This document shows positions 17,509 to 25,060 of a stretch of DNA of 64,000 bases, piece by piece. The first letter of the stretch is position 1. Each line of letters starts with the position of its first letter. Source of the stretch: an uncultured Collinsella sp. Its GTDB lineage: Bacteria; Actinomycetota; Coriobacteriia; Coriobacteriales; Coriobacteriaceae. Both the position numbers and the translations under genes were made by a program. Where the stretch lies: contig CATYVQ010000003.1 in NCBI GenBank assembly GCA_958413895.1, positions 62,001-126,000 of the forward strand, in the 5' to 3' direction. Below the pieces are notes generated by a model, which ran no database searches, had not been told where the DNA came from, and saw only the letters and a list, made by a program, of their open reading frames with translations.

Positions 17509-17534
17509 TGGACACGCCCGGAACCGTGTATACG
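17509..17534 (+). promoter_or_regulatory. Predicted internal promoter before rplB
   Basis: TATACG at 17529-17534 with upstream GGACACGCCCG and ACCGTG repeats the rplC promoter block at 22 of 26 positions. The 80 bases to the rplB ATG would be its leader. Confidence 0.6.
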
Positions 17535-17613
17535 TCCGGTGTCATCGCACCCGAGGCAGAACCTCGAATCCCTGTCTGCGATGGCTAACGGATTCCTATT
17601 GAAAGGGATTGTA

Positions 17614-18444
17614 ATGGCTGTAAAGCACCTTAAGCCGACCTCCGCTGGTAGGCGTTGGCAGACGATCTCCGATTTCTCCGAGATCACCTGCACCAAGCCC
17701 GAGAAGTCTCTTCTCGAGCCCCTGCCCAAGAAGGCCGGTCGTAACAACAACGGCCGCATCACCACCCGCCACCAGGGCGGCGGCGTGAAGCGTCGTTACC
17801 GCGTGATCGACTTCAAGCGCAACAAGGACGGCGTGCCCGCCAAGGTTGCCACGATCGAGTACGATCCGAACCGTTCCGCTCGCATCGCTCTGCTGCACTA
17901 CGCTGACGGTGAGAAGCGCTACATCCTGGCCCCCAAGGGCCTCGAGGTCGGTCAGACCATCATGTCCGGTTCTGACGCCGACATCAAGCCGGGCAACGCT
18001 CTGCCCCTCGCCGACATTCCCGTCGGTACGCTCATCCACGCCGTCGAGTTCCAGCCGGGCAAGGGCGCTGCTATCGCCCGTTCCGCCGGTAACTCCTGCC
18101 AGCTGATGGGTAAGGAGGGCAAGTACGCTATCGTCCGTATGCCTTCCTCCGAGATGCGCCGCATCCTCGTTACCTGCCGCGCCACCGTCGGTGAGGTCGG
18201 CAACGCCGATCACTCCAACATCGTCATCGGCAAGGCCGGCCGTAAGCGTCACATGAACGTGCGCCCGACCGTCCGCGGTACCGTCATGAACCCTGTCGAC
18301 CACCCGCACGGCGGTGGCGAGGGCAAGAACCACACCTCTGGTCGTCCCTCTGTTACCCCCTGGGGTAAGCCGACGAAGGGCCTTCGTACGCGCAAGAAGA
18401 AGAAGGTCTCGAACCAGCACATCATTCGTCGCCGTAAGAAGTAA
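17614..18444 (+). CDS. rplB: 50S ribosomal protein L2
   Basis: Largest 50S core protein, needed for subunit joining and peptidyl transfer. 276 residues: the N-terminal part, the GRNNNGRITTRHQGGGVKRR segment and the C-terminal MNPVDHPHGGGEGK loop with the conserved His. The start at 17614 follows GAAAGGG; the frame is open further upstream, but the family begins at MAVKHLKPTSAGRR. Confidence 0.98.
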   Translation: MAVKHLKPTSAGRRWQTISDFSEITCTKPEKSLLEPLPKKAGRNNNGRITTRHQGGGVKRRYRVIDFKRNKDGVPAKVATIEYDPNRSARIALLHYADGEKRYILAPKGLEVGQTIMSGSDADIKPGNALPLADIPVGTLIHAVEFQPGKGAAIARSAGNSCQLMGKEGKYAIVRMPSSEMRRILVTCRATVGEVGNADHSNIVIGKAGRKRHMNVRPTVRGTVMNPVDHPHGGGEGKNHTSGRPSVTPWGKPTKGLRTRKKKKVSNQHIIRRRKK

Positions 18445-18476
18445 TTTCGGATACCGAGTTTTAGGAGAAAGCACTT

Positions 18477-18737
18477 ATGAGCAGAAGTCTCAAAAAGGGC
18501 CCGTTCGTGGAGACTCGCCTTCTCTCGCGTATCACCGCGATGAACGAGGCTGGCAAGAAGGACGTCGTGAAGACCTGGTCCCGCGCGTCCACCATCTTCC
18601 CCGAGATGGTTGGTCACACCATCGCCGTCCACGACGGCCGCAAGCATGTGCCCGTGTATGTTACCGAGTCCATGGTTGGTCACAAGCTCGGCGAGTTCGC
18701 GCCGACTCGTACGTTCCGTGGCCACAAGGCCAAATAG
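18477..18737 (+). CDS. rpsS: 30S ribosomal protein S19
   Basis: Head protein contacting the A-site finger. 86 residues (family about 90): MSRSLKKGPFVE start, WSRASTIFPEMVGHTI, and GHKLGEFAPTRTFRGH near the end. TTAGGAGAA precedes the ATG. The order L2-S19-L22-S3 is the standard S10 operon order. Confidence 0.98.
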   Translation: MSRSLKKGPFVETRLLSRITAMNEAGKKDVVKTWSRASTIFPEMVGHTIAVHDGRKHVPVYVTESMVGHKLGEFAPTRTFRGHKAK

Positions 18738-18751
18738 GGGGTTAACCGTAA

Positions 18752-19123
18752 ATGGCAACTAAGTCTATTGAAACTGAGGCCACCGAGGTTCGCGCCGTCG
18801 CCAAGTACGTGCGTGTTTCCCCCAGCAAGGCCCGCCTGGTGGTCGATCTGATCCGCCGCAAGCCTGTCGCTCAGGCCTTCGACATCCTCCACTTCTGCGA
18901 CCGCGCCGTCGCCGTGGATGTCGAGAAGGTTCTCCGTTCCGCCGTTGCGAACGCCGAGAACAACAACGGTCTGCGTGCCGACAACCTGGTTGTCGCCGCT
19001 GCCTATGTTGACGAGGGTCCGACGCTTAAGCGCATCCGTCCCCGCGCCAAGGGTTCCGCTTCTCGTATTCTGAAGCGTACTTCCCACATCACCGTCGTCG
19101 TTGCTCCTCGAAAGGAGGCGTAA
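18752..19123 (+). CDS. rplV: 50S ribosomal protein L22
   Basis: Its beta-hairpin lines the exit tunnel, where macrolide-resistance changes occur in other species. 123 residues with YVRVSPSKARLVVDLIRRK, VANAENNNGL and the hairpin/tail RIRPRAKGSASRILKRTSHI. The N-terminal extension of about ten residues is Thr/Glu-rich. rpsC starts 6 bases later. Confidence 0.97.
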   Translation: MATKSIETEATEVRAVAKYVRVSPSKARLVVDLIRRKPVAQAFDILHFCDRAVAVDVEKVLRSAVANAENNNGLRADNLVVAAAYVDEGPTLKRIRPRAKGSASRILKRTSHITVVVAPRKEA

Positions 19124-19129
19124 AGCTGT

Positions 19130-19840
19130 ATGGGTCAGAAAGTCTACCCCACCGGCTTCCGTCTTGGCATCACCGAGAACTGGCGCTCCCGCTGGTTCGC
19201 AGAGAAGGATTACGCTAAGACCCTCGGTAACGATCTCGAGATCCGCAAGTACCTCGAGAAGCGTCTTTCCCGCGCAGCTGTCTCCCGCGTCGAGATCGAG
19301 CGCGCTGGCGACAAGGTGAAGGTCATCATCCTCACCGCTCGCCCCGGCGTTGTCATCGGTAAGAAGGGTGCCGAGATCGATACCCTCCGCACCGAGCTCG
19401 AGAAGGTCGCTGGCGTCTCCAAGGGCCAGCTCTCCGTCGACGTTGTCGAGATCAAGCGCCCCGAGCTCGACGCCAACCTCGTTGCTCAGTCTATTGCCGA
19501 GCAGCTCGAGGGCCGCGTTGCCTTCCGTCGCGCTATGCGCAAGGCTGTCCAGTCCGCCCGCAAGGCCGGCGCTAAGGGCATCCGTATCCAGTGCTCCGGT
19601 CGTCTCGGCGGTGCCGAGATGGGCCGTCGTGAGTGGTACCGTGAGGGTCGCGTGCCTCTGCACACCCTCCGTGCCAAGATCGACTACGGCACGGCTGTCG
19701 CCAGCACCACCATGGGCGCTTGCGGCGTGAAGGTCTGGATCTACCTGGGTGAGAAGCTCCCGGGCCAGCCTGTTCCCAACCCTGCACTCGAGGGCTCTTC
19801 CCGTCCTCGTCGTCGTAACTCCGAGAGGAGGGGTCAGTAG
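19130..19840 (+). CDS. rpsC: 30S ribosomal protein S3
   Basis: mRNA-entry protein with KH domain and helicase contacts. 236 residues: MGQKVYPTGFRLG, the KH-like GVVIGKKGAEIDTLR and the C-terminal GAKGIRIQCSGRLGGAEM. Its TAG stop overlaps the GTG start of rplP by one base. Confidence 0.98.
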   Translation: MGQKVYPTGFRLGITENWRSRWFAEKDYAKTLGNDLEIRKYLEKRLSRAAVSRVEIERAGDKVKVIILTARPGVVIGKKGAEIDTLRTELEKVAGVSKGQLSVDVVEIKRPELDANLVAQSIAEQLEGRVAFRRAMRKAVQSARKAGAKGIRIQCSGRLGGAEMGRREWYREGRVPLHTLRAKIDYGTAVASTTMGACGVKVWIYLGEKLPGQPVPNPALEGSSRPRRRNSERRGQ

Positions 19841-20343
19841 TGCTTGCCCCTAAGCGTATTCTTCACCGCAAGGTGCAGCGTGGCTCCATGAAGGGCCAGG
19901 CCAAGGGTAATACCGAGCTGCATTTCGGCGAGTTTGGTATCCAGGCTCTCGAGGCCCATTGGATCACCAACCGTCAGATCGAGGCCGCTCGTATTGCCAT
20001 GACCCGCTACATGAAGCGTGGCGGTCGTGTCTACATCACGATCTTCCCCGATAAGCCCATCACCAAGAAGCCTGCCGAGACTCGCATGGGTTCTGGTAAG
20101 GGTAACCCCGAGGAGTGGGTGGCTGTCGTCAAGCCCGGCCGCATCATGTTCGAGGTCAAGGGTGTTCCCGAGGAGGTCGCTCGCGAGGCTCTGCGTCTTG
20201 CGCAGCACAAGCTCCCCATCAAGACCAAGATTGTTGCTGCTAAGAACGCTGAGCAGCGCATCGAGAAGGAGATGGCTGAGGAGGCCGCTCTCGAGGCCAA
20301 GTGGGCTGCTGAGGACGCCGCCGCCGCCAAGGAGGAGAACTAA
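19840..20343 (+). CDS. rplP: 50S ribosomal protein L16, with acidic C-terminal extension
   Basis: Binds the A-site tRNA elbow region of the 50S. 167 residues against about 138 usually. The core runs from PKRILHRKVQRGSMKG to AQHKLPIKTKIV, after which about 28 residues rich in Ala and Glu extend the C-terminus. GTG start overlapping the rpsC stop; AGAGGAGGGG precedes it. The extension is charged and low-complexity, and its role is unknown. Confidence 0.97.
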   Translation: MLAPKRILHRKVQRGSMKGQAKGNTELHFGEFGIQALEAHWITNRQIEAARIAMTRYMKRGGRVYITIFPDKPITKKPAETRMGSGKGNPEEWVAVVKPGRIMFEVKGVPEEVAREALRLAQHKLPIKTKIVAAKNAEQRIEKEMAEEAALEAKWAAEDAAAAKEEN

Positions 20344-20558
20344 TGAAGCCCGCAGAGATTCGTGAGCTCTCGGACGCTCAGCTCGTTGAGAAGCTGAAGG
20401 AAATGCGCGCCGAGCTCTTTAACCTTCGTTTCCAGATGGCCACCAGCCAGCTGGACAACACCGCTCGCGTCAACACCGTGAAGAAGGACATCGCTCGCGT
20501 CCTCACGGAGCAGCGCGCCCGCGAGATCGCAGCGGAGAAGTCCGCTGTCGCCGAGTAG
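20343..20558 (+). CDS. rpmC: 50S ribosomal protein L29
   Basis: Small helical tunnel-exit protein. 71 residues with LSDAQLVEKLKEMRAELFNL and the second helix NTVKKDIARVLTEQ. The ATG overlaps the rplP stop codon by one base. A short Ala/Glu tail follows. Confidence 0.97.
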   Translation: MKPAEIRELSDAQLVEKLKEMRAELFNLRFQMATSQLDNTARVNTVKKDIARVLTEQRAREIAAEKSAVAE

Positions 20559-20574
20559 GACCTAAGGAGAGAAC

Positions 20575-20835
20575 ATGACTGATTCGCGTAACTCGCGTAA
20601 GGTCCGTACGGGTGTCGTTACCTCCGTCTCCGGTGCCAAGACCATTGTTGTCACCATCACCGAGCGCAAGCGTCACCCCAAGTACGGCAAGATGATGACC
20701 AGCTCCAAGAAGCTGCACGCTCACGACGAGGAGTGCACGGCTGGCGTGGGCGATACCGTCCGCGTTATGGAGACCCGTCCTATGTCCAAGATGAAGCGTT
20801 GGCGCCTCATCGAGGTCGTCGAGCGCGCTAAATAA
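20575..20835 (+). CDS. rpsQ: 30S ribosomal protein S17
   Basis: Primary 16S-binding OB-fold protein. 86 residues with RTGVVTSVSGAKTIVV, ERKRHPKYGKMM and GDTVRVMETRPMSKMKRW. AAGGAGAGAAC precedes the ATG. The 118 bases to rplN are longer than usual and hold a possible internal promoter. Confidence 0.97.
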   Translation: MTDSRNSRKVRTGVVTSVSGAKTIVVTITERKRHPKYGKMMTSSKKLHAHDEECTAGVGDTVRVMETRPMSKMKRWRLIEVVERAK

Positions 20836-20874
20836 GCAGTCGCTCTTACGACTTGTACGTTTCCGAAGATGTGC

Positions 20875-20908
20875 GTATGCCTGGCTTGCATACCACGGGC
20901 CGTATAAA
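20875..20908 (+). promoter_or_regulatory. Possible internal promoter/hairpin before rplN
   Basis: A GTATGC...GCATAC hairpin (about 20875-20893) is followed by a TATAAA -10 candidate at 20903-20908 preceded by GGGCCG. It loosely resembles the rplC/rplB promoter block (ATAC..., GCCGTATA). No convincing -35 box. Confidence 0.35.
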
Positions 20909-20953
20909 GGCTGCGCACCTCTCTTCGGTTCTTAGTTCGGAGGAACATCTACC

Positions 20954-21322
20954 ATGATTCAGATGCAAACCATGCTGAACGTCGCCGACAACTCCGGCGC
21001 TCGCAAGATTCGCTGCATCAAGGTGCTTGGCGGTTCCAAGCGTCGTTATGCAGGCATCGGCGATGTGTTCATCGGTGCTGTCCAGGAGGCTACCCCTGGC
21101 GCCAACGTCAAGAAGAAGGACGTTGTCCGTTGCGTCGTCGTTCGCACCGTTAAGGAGATCCGCCGCAAGGATGGCTCCTACATTCGCTTTGATGAGAACG
21201 CCTGCGTTGTCATCAACAACGATGGTTCGCCCGTCGGCACCCGTATCTTCGGGCCCGTCGCTCGCGAGCTTCGTGACAAGAAGTACATGAAGATCGTCTC
21301 GCTCGCTCCCGAGACCCTGTAG
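20954..21322 (+). CDS. rplN: 50S ribosomal protein L14
   Basis: Interface protein, also the docking site of the silencing factor RsfS in other bacteria. 122 residues: MIQMQTMLNVADNSGARK, CIKVLGGSKRRYAGIGD and the C-terminal FGPVARELRDKKYMKIVSLA. GGAGGAAC precedes the ATG. Confidence 0.98.
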   Translation: MIQMQTMLNVADNSGARKIRCIKVLGGSKRRYAGIGDVFIGAVQEATPGANVKKKDVVRCVVVRTVKEIRRKDGSYIRFDENACVVINNDGSPVGTRIFGPVARELRDKKYMKIVSLAPETL

Positions 21323-21335
21323 TTAGGGGAGATAT

Positions 21336-21641
21336 ATGTATATCAAGAAGGGCGATAAGGTCCAGGTTCTCTCTGGTAAGGATCGCGGCAAGCAGGGCGT
21401 TGTCCTGCGTGCTCTCCCCGCCGAGAACAAGGTCGTTGTCGAGGGCGTTTCGGTCGTCAAGAAGGCCGTCAAGCCCAACGCTGCCAACCAGCAGGGCGGC
21501 ATCGTTTCGCAGGAGGCTCCTATCGACGCCTCCAACGTCAATCTCGTTTGCCCCGAGTGCGGTAAGGTTACCCGCGTCGGTCACGAGAAGGACGGCAAGA
21601 ACAAGCTGCGCGTCTGCAAGAAGTGCGGCCACAAGTTCTAA
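21336..21641 (+). CDS. rplX: 50S ribosomal protein L24, zinc-ribbon form
   Basis: Assembly initiator protein with a KOW motif (KKGDKVQVLSGKDRGKQG). 101 residues. The C-terminal part has CPECGKVTRVG and CKKCGHKF, a CxxC...CxxC ribbon that could bind zinc. It is normally followed by rplE; here a strong terminator comes next and rplE lies 30 kb downstream. Confidence 0.97.
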   Translation: MYIKKGDKVQVLSGKDRGKQGVVLRALPAENKVVVEGVSVVKKAVKPNAANQQGGIVSQEAPIDASNVNLVCPECGKVTRVGHEKDGKNKLRVCKKCGHKF

Positions 21642-21670
21642 GCTGCCCGCAACATCAAGTTGCTAGCAAA

Positions 21671-21705
21671 GGCCCGGATGCCCCAAGGCACCCGGGCCTT
21701 TTTCT
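21671..21705 (+). terminator. Strong Rho-independent terminator after rplX
   Basis: AGGCCCGGATGCC pairs with GGCACCCGGGCCT (one mismatch) around a CCAA loop and is followed by TTTTT. It truly ends the S10/spc transcript here, so rplE onward cannot depend on readthrough. Confidence 0.93.
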
Positions 21706-21717
21706 ATCCCTACTCAT

Positions 21718-21857
21718 TGGGGACAGACTTAAATGACTTGTCGTTGGGGATGTTCTTAAACGGCTAGTTGATGGGGACAGTCTTTAGATTTGTATATCTG
21801 GCCATCTGGGATAGGCTTCAACGAAAGCGGCACCTAGGGACAGTCCTTTGATGTCTG
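21718..21857. repeat. Four degenerate GGGGACAG-(N)-TTTAAATG repeats
   Basis: Related copies start near 21718 (GGGACAGACTTAAATGACT), 21745 (GGGGATGTTCTTAAACGG), 21772 (GGGGACAGTCTTTAGATTT) and 21836 (AGGGACAGTCCTTTGATGT). They lie in a gap of 484 bases between rplX and the oxidoreductase gene. Their core is the complement of the CCTGTCCCC loop in the hairpins at 23980 and 24350. The remaining bases up to 22040 show no gene. Confidence 0.55.
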
Positions 21858-22042
21858 GTGCCCCCAGAGGGGTGAAGTAATGCAGCTGGCTCTGTCTTTA
21901 GGGCTATGGTGCTCCGCCCCTATATGTTTCACAAGGTTTGTCGCATGCGCATTTACGCGCAGAGTCTTGCGCGATGATGCGCATGGCCGCGCAAATATCT
22001 GCTAACTATGGTTAAATAATGACCGATAAACAAATAAACACG

Positions 22043-22070
22043 CAAATACAAGCAAATGCGCGCGTATTTG
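22043..22070 (+). promoter_or_regulatory. Inverted repeat upstream of the oxidoreductase-DeoR pair
   Basis: CAAATAC (22043-22049) and GTATTTG (22064-22070) are exact inverted repeats 14 bases apart in an AT-rich stretch 56 bases before the next gene. It is a reasonable operator candidate for the DeoR-type regulator encoded in the same transcript. Confidence 0.4.
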
Positions 22071-22125
22071 TGCGAATATAAGGCTGTTGGAAATGAAGGA
22101 CTTCCGATGACTCAGGAGGCACATA

Positions 22126-23205
22126 ATGGCAGATTCCAAACAGGCTCCGCTCGACGCCGAAGCAGCCGCAAAAGCAGCGTTCACTTCGGTCCAGGACAAG
22201 CCATTCCCCGATGATATCTTTACGGCTCCCGAGCTTCGTTGGGCTGTGATCGGGTGCGGCGTTATCGCCAACCAGATGGCCCAGTCTCTAGCTCTTGCCG
22301 GCCGCAAGCTTGCGGGCGTCGCAAACCGTACGCTATCCAAGGCTCAAGCTTTTGCCGAGCAGTATGGCATCGAGAAGGTCTATGAGACGGTCGAGGACCT
22401 CTACGCCGATCCGGATATCGACGCCGTCTATATCACCACGCCGCACAACACGCATATCACCTACCTGCGAGCCGCTCTGGCAGCTGGCAAGCACGTGCTC
22501 TGCGAAAAGGCCATTACCCTCAACTCTGCCGAGCTCGACGAGGCCCGTGCCATCGCCGACGAGCACAACGTGGTCCTTATGGACGCCACCACGGTGCTCC
22601 ACATGCCGCTGTATCAAGAGCTGCGCCGTCGCATGGATGCGGGCGACTTTGGCCGCATGAACCTCGCCCAGCTCAACTTTGGCAGCTATAAGGAGTACGG
22701 CGACCTGACCAACCGCTTCTACAACCGTAGCCTTGCCGGCGGCGCCATGCTCGACATTGGCGTGTATGCCCTGTCCGTCATGCGCCTGTTTATGGCCAGC
22801 CAGCCAGCCGAGGTCGTGTCTCTGGGCAACACCTGTGAGACCGGTGTCGACGTTGCGGGCGGCATTGTCTGCCGTAACGCCGAGCAGCAGCTGGGCGTCG
22901 TGAGCCTTACGCTCCACTCCAAGCAGCCCAAGCGCTCGGTCATCAGCTTCGACAAGTGCTATATCGAGGTCAACGAGTATCCGCGTGCCGACCATGCGAC
23001 CATCGTGTGGATTGCGGACGGTCACCGTGAGGAGGTCCACGCTGGCACCGAAGCCTACGCACTGTGCTACGAGATGGCCGACCTGGAGAAGGCCGTTGCC
23101 GGCGATGATTCGAAGCGCGAGCTTCTGGGCTATGCTTCTGATGTTATGGAGCTGATGACCAAGCTCCGCGCCGACTGGGGAGTCGTGTACCCCGAGGAGG
23201 AGTAA
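22126..23205 (+). CDS. Gfo/Idh/MocA family NAD(P)-dependent oxidoreductase
   Basis: 359 residues. A Rossmann domain begins at about residue 38 (WAVIGCGVIANQMAQ), then TTPHNTHITYLRAALAAGKH and EKAITLNSAEL with the family lysine. The C-terminal alpha/beta domain holds GGAMLDIGVYAL. The family oxidises sugars, inositols or related polyols; the substrate cannot be assigned. About 35 extra residues precede the Rossmann fold. It is followed after 3 bases by a DeoR-type regulator, a frequent pairing in sugar or polyol operons. Confidence 0.88.
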   Translation: MADSKQAPLDAEAAAKAAFTSVQDKPFPDDIFTAPELRWAVIGCGVIANQMAQSLALAGRKLAGVANRTLSKAQAFAEQYGIEKVYETVEDLYADPDIDAVYITTPHNTHITYLRAALAAGKHVLCEKAITLNSAELDEARAIADEHNVVLMDATTVLHMPLYQELRRRMDAGDFGRMNLAQLNFGSYKEYGDLTNRFYNRSLAGGAMLDIGVYALSVMRLFMASQPAEVVSLGNTCETGVDVAGGIVCRNAEQQLGVVSLTLHSKQPKRSVISFDKCYIEVNEYPRADHATIVWIADGHREEVHAGTEAYALCYEMADLEKAVAGDDSKRELLGYASDVMELMTKLRADWGVVYPEEE

Positions 23206-23208
23206 GCG

Positions 23209-23955
23209 ATGCTTGCGGAAGATAGGCTCAACGCGATTGTGTCGATGGTGCAGCAGGCCGGCTCGGTTACCGTACCGGAGCTTGCTGAAGCCCTGGGCGT
23301 GACACCGTCCACCATTCGGCGCGACTTGCAGACGCTCGACCGCGCACACCGCATCGCCAAGGTACACGGAGGCGCGACGAGTCTGGAGCGCGCGCATGTG
23401 ACGCGCGACCTGACGATCGGCGAGCGCAGCGATCTCCATAACGATGACAAGGAGCGCATCTGCGCCCGTGCTGCGGCCCTGGTGGAGCCCGATAGCTTTG
23501 TGTATATCGATTCGGGCTCCACGACGCTCAAGCTCATCGAGCATCTTCCGCATCTCGACGGCGTCACCTATGTGACCGATTCTGTGCTCCATGCTCAGCA
23601 TCTTGCCCTGCGCGGTATGCGCACCGTGGTGCTGGGCGGCGAACTCAAGCCCGAGACCGAGGCGCTCGTTGGCCCCGATGCTTTGGCAACCCTGGACCGC
23701 TATAACTTCAACTGCGGCTTTTGGGGCTCCAATGGCATCGCCGCCGAGCAAGGTCTCACCACACCGGATATCGAGGAAGCACAGGTCAAGCGTATCTCGA
23801 TGCGCCATACCGCTAAACGCTTCGTAATCTCGGACGCCAGCAAATTTGGCATGGTGGCGCCCGTCAAGTTCGCGGACTTCCGCGACGCAACGATTATTAC
23901 CGCAGGCGAGGTCCCCGCCAAGTACCGGGCAATGGACAACGTCATCACGGTCTAG
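23209..23955 (+). CDS. DeoR-family transcriptional regulator
   Basis: 248 residues. Winged helix-turn-helix at residues 6-58 (LNAIVSMVQQAGSVTVPELA, then VTPSTIRRDLQTLD) and a DeoRC sugar-phosphate sensor domain with DSGSTT and GGELKPETEALVGP, plus SDASKFG near the end. GAGGAGTAAGCG overlaps the preceding stop. It probably controls the upstream oxidoreductase; the effector is unknown. Confidence 0.9.
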   Translation: MLAEDRLNAIVSMVQQAGSVTVPELAEALGVTPSTIRRDLQTLDRAHRIAKVHGGATSLERAHVTRDLTIGERSDLHNDDKERICARAAALVEPDSFVYIDSGSTTLKLIEHLPHLDGVTYVTDSVLHAQHLALRGMRTVVLGGELKPETEALVGPDALATLDRYNFNCGFWGSNGIAAEQGLTTPDIEEAQVKRISMRHTAKRFVISDASKFGMVAPVKFADFRDATIITAGEVPAKYRAMDNVITV

Positions 23956-23979
23956 CAGCAGGGGACGGGCTAAGGCCAA

Positions 23980-24016
23980 AACCACCACAAAGGGGCCTGT
24001 CCCCATTGTGGTGGTT
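23980..24016. repeat. ACCACCACAA hairpin, left copy
   Basis: AACCACCACAA (23980) and TTGTGGTGGTT (24006) form an 11-bp stem, continued by GGGG/CCCC around a CCTGT loop. A near copy is at 24350-24376; together they bracket the palindrome array. Confidence 0.75.
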
Positions 24017-24048
24017 AGCAACGGAAACCGAGTAGTTTTCTCAATAGA

Positions 24049-24085
24049 AAAGCGGCAACGTCCATCACGGGCGTTGCCGCTTTCG
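24049..24085 (+). terminator. Rho-independent terminator after the DeoR gene
   Basis: AAAGCGGCAACG (24049-24060) pairs with CGTTGCCGCTTT (24072-24083), a perfect 12-bp stem, with A and T tracts on either side. It could work in both directions. Confidence 0.75.
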
Positions 24086-24100
24086 TTGTCTACCGGTTTG

Positions 24101-24317
24101 TCTACGTCTGTAACAACTGGACCGTTAAAAGTGGGTTAGATGTTACAGAGTGAGATACTTCCGAACCGCACCGTCCCTTTGTCTCAATCTGTAACATCTG
24201 GGACCGATTTTGCCGAGTTATTGTTACAGATTGAGATTTTCCCTTGAGGGGGATTCGAATGTCTCGATCTGTAACAGACCGACCGGAAAATGGGCTCTAA
24301 CTGTTACAGATCGAGAC
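24101..24317. repeat. Array of three 57-bp palindromic units, about 80-bp period
   Basis: Each unit has the arms TCTGTAACA and TGTTACAGA: left arms at 24107, 24188 and 24268, right arms at 24141, 24222 and 24302. In units two and three the arms extend to GTCTC(A/G)ATCTGTAACA and its complement. The loops share GACCG plus an A or T tract. No open frame runs through it. Function unknown; this fills the 430-base gap before the pseudouridine synthase. Confidence 0.8.
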
Positions 24318-24349
24318 GTTTTGGGACCGCGGCTGAGCCATTGCGGCAA

Positions 24350-24376
24350 AACCACCACAAAGGTGCCTGTCCCGAT
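24350..24376. repeat. ACCACCACAA hairpin, right copy
   Basis: AACCACCACAA (24350) pairs with TTGTGGTGGTT (24366), with a GGTG/CCCG inner part less perfect than the left copy. It lies 9 bases past the stop codon of the minus-strand pseudouridine synthase and may serve as its terminator. Confidence 0.7.
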
Positions 24377-24385
24377 TGTGGTGGT

Positions 24386-25045
24386 TTAGGGCTCCCAGGG
24401 GCAGGGGGCTTCGATGTGGATGTGCTCGCCGGTTACGGGATGCGTGAAGGACACGCTGTGGGCGTGGAGCATCAGGCCGCAGGGGCGCGGCGTTCCGTAC
24501 AGGTCGTCGCCAACCAGGGGATGATGCTCGCTTGCCAGGTGCACACGGATTTGGTGCTTGCGGCCGGTGAGCAACTCGACATCGATATACGAGCGCGTGG
24601 GCAGGCCACGACGGCTCTTAAGGCGTTTGAGCACCTTCACGCGCGTTTGAGAGGGCTTACCGCTGGCGCCGACGCGCATCTTGCGGCTGTCGTGGCGGTC
24701 GCGCGCGATGGGCTTGTCGATGAGCTTCTCGTTCCAGTCGATCTTGCCCTCGGCCAGCGCCAGATAGTGCTTTTCGAAGGCGTGGTCGATCACCATCTGG
24801 TCAAAGGCGGGCTGCGTCTGTTTGTCGAGCGAAAACAGTACCACGCCGGTGGTGTTGCGGTCCAGGCGGTTGAGCGGCTGCATGTCAGTCGCGGCAAAGC
24901 CGTCGCCCATGGCCAGCAGCAGATCGCTGGCGTAGTCGGTAAGCGTGCGCTCGCCGGTGCCGTCGCCGTGGACGATCATGCCGGCGGGCTTGTCGATGGC
25001 CATGAGCCAGGCGTCGCAGTAAAGGACTTGAGGTTCTTCGTTCAC
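24386..25045 (-). CDS. RluA-family pseudouridine synthase, no S4 domain
   Basis: Isomerises uridine in rRNA or tRNA. 219 residues; the catalytic aspartate is D62 in NRLDRNTTGV (HRLD in most members, here Asn replaces His). KHYLALAEG and the C-terminal TGRKHQIRVHLA and GDDLYG blocks are present. It lacks the N-terminal S4 RNA-binding domain of RluC/RluD, so it is closer to the short RluA/TruC type. Target site unknown. The U32 peptidase gene ends 15 bases upstream, so the pair is likely cotranscribed. Confidence 0.9.
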   Translation of the reverse strand: MNEEPQVLYCDAWLMAIDKPAGMIVHGDGTGERTLTDYASDLLLAMGDGFAATDMQPLNRLDRNTTGVVLFSLDKQTQPAFDQMVIDHAFEKHYLALAEGKIDWNEKLIDKPIARDRHDSRKMRVGASGKPSQTRVKVLKRLKSRRGLPTRSYIDVELLTGRKHQIRVHLASEHHPLVGDDLYGTPRPCGLMLHAHSVSFTHPVTGEHIHIEAPCPWEP

Positions 25046-25060
25046 GTGTAAGCCTTTCGG

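Noticed and set aside
24101..24317. CRISPR array
   Set aside because: Only three units with imperfect repeats and palindromic arms; period and spacer likeness do not fit CRISPR, and no cas genes are present.
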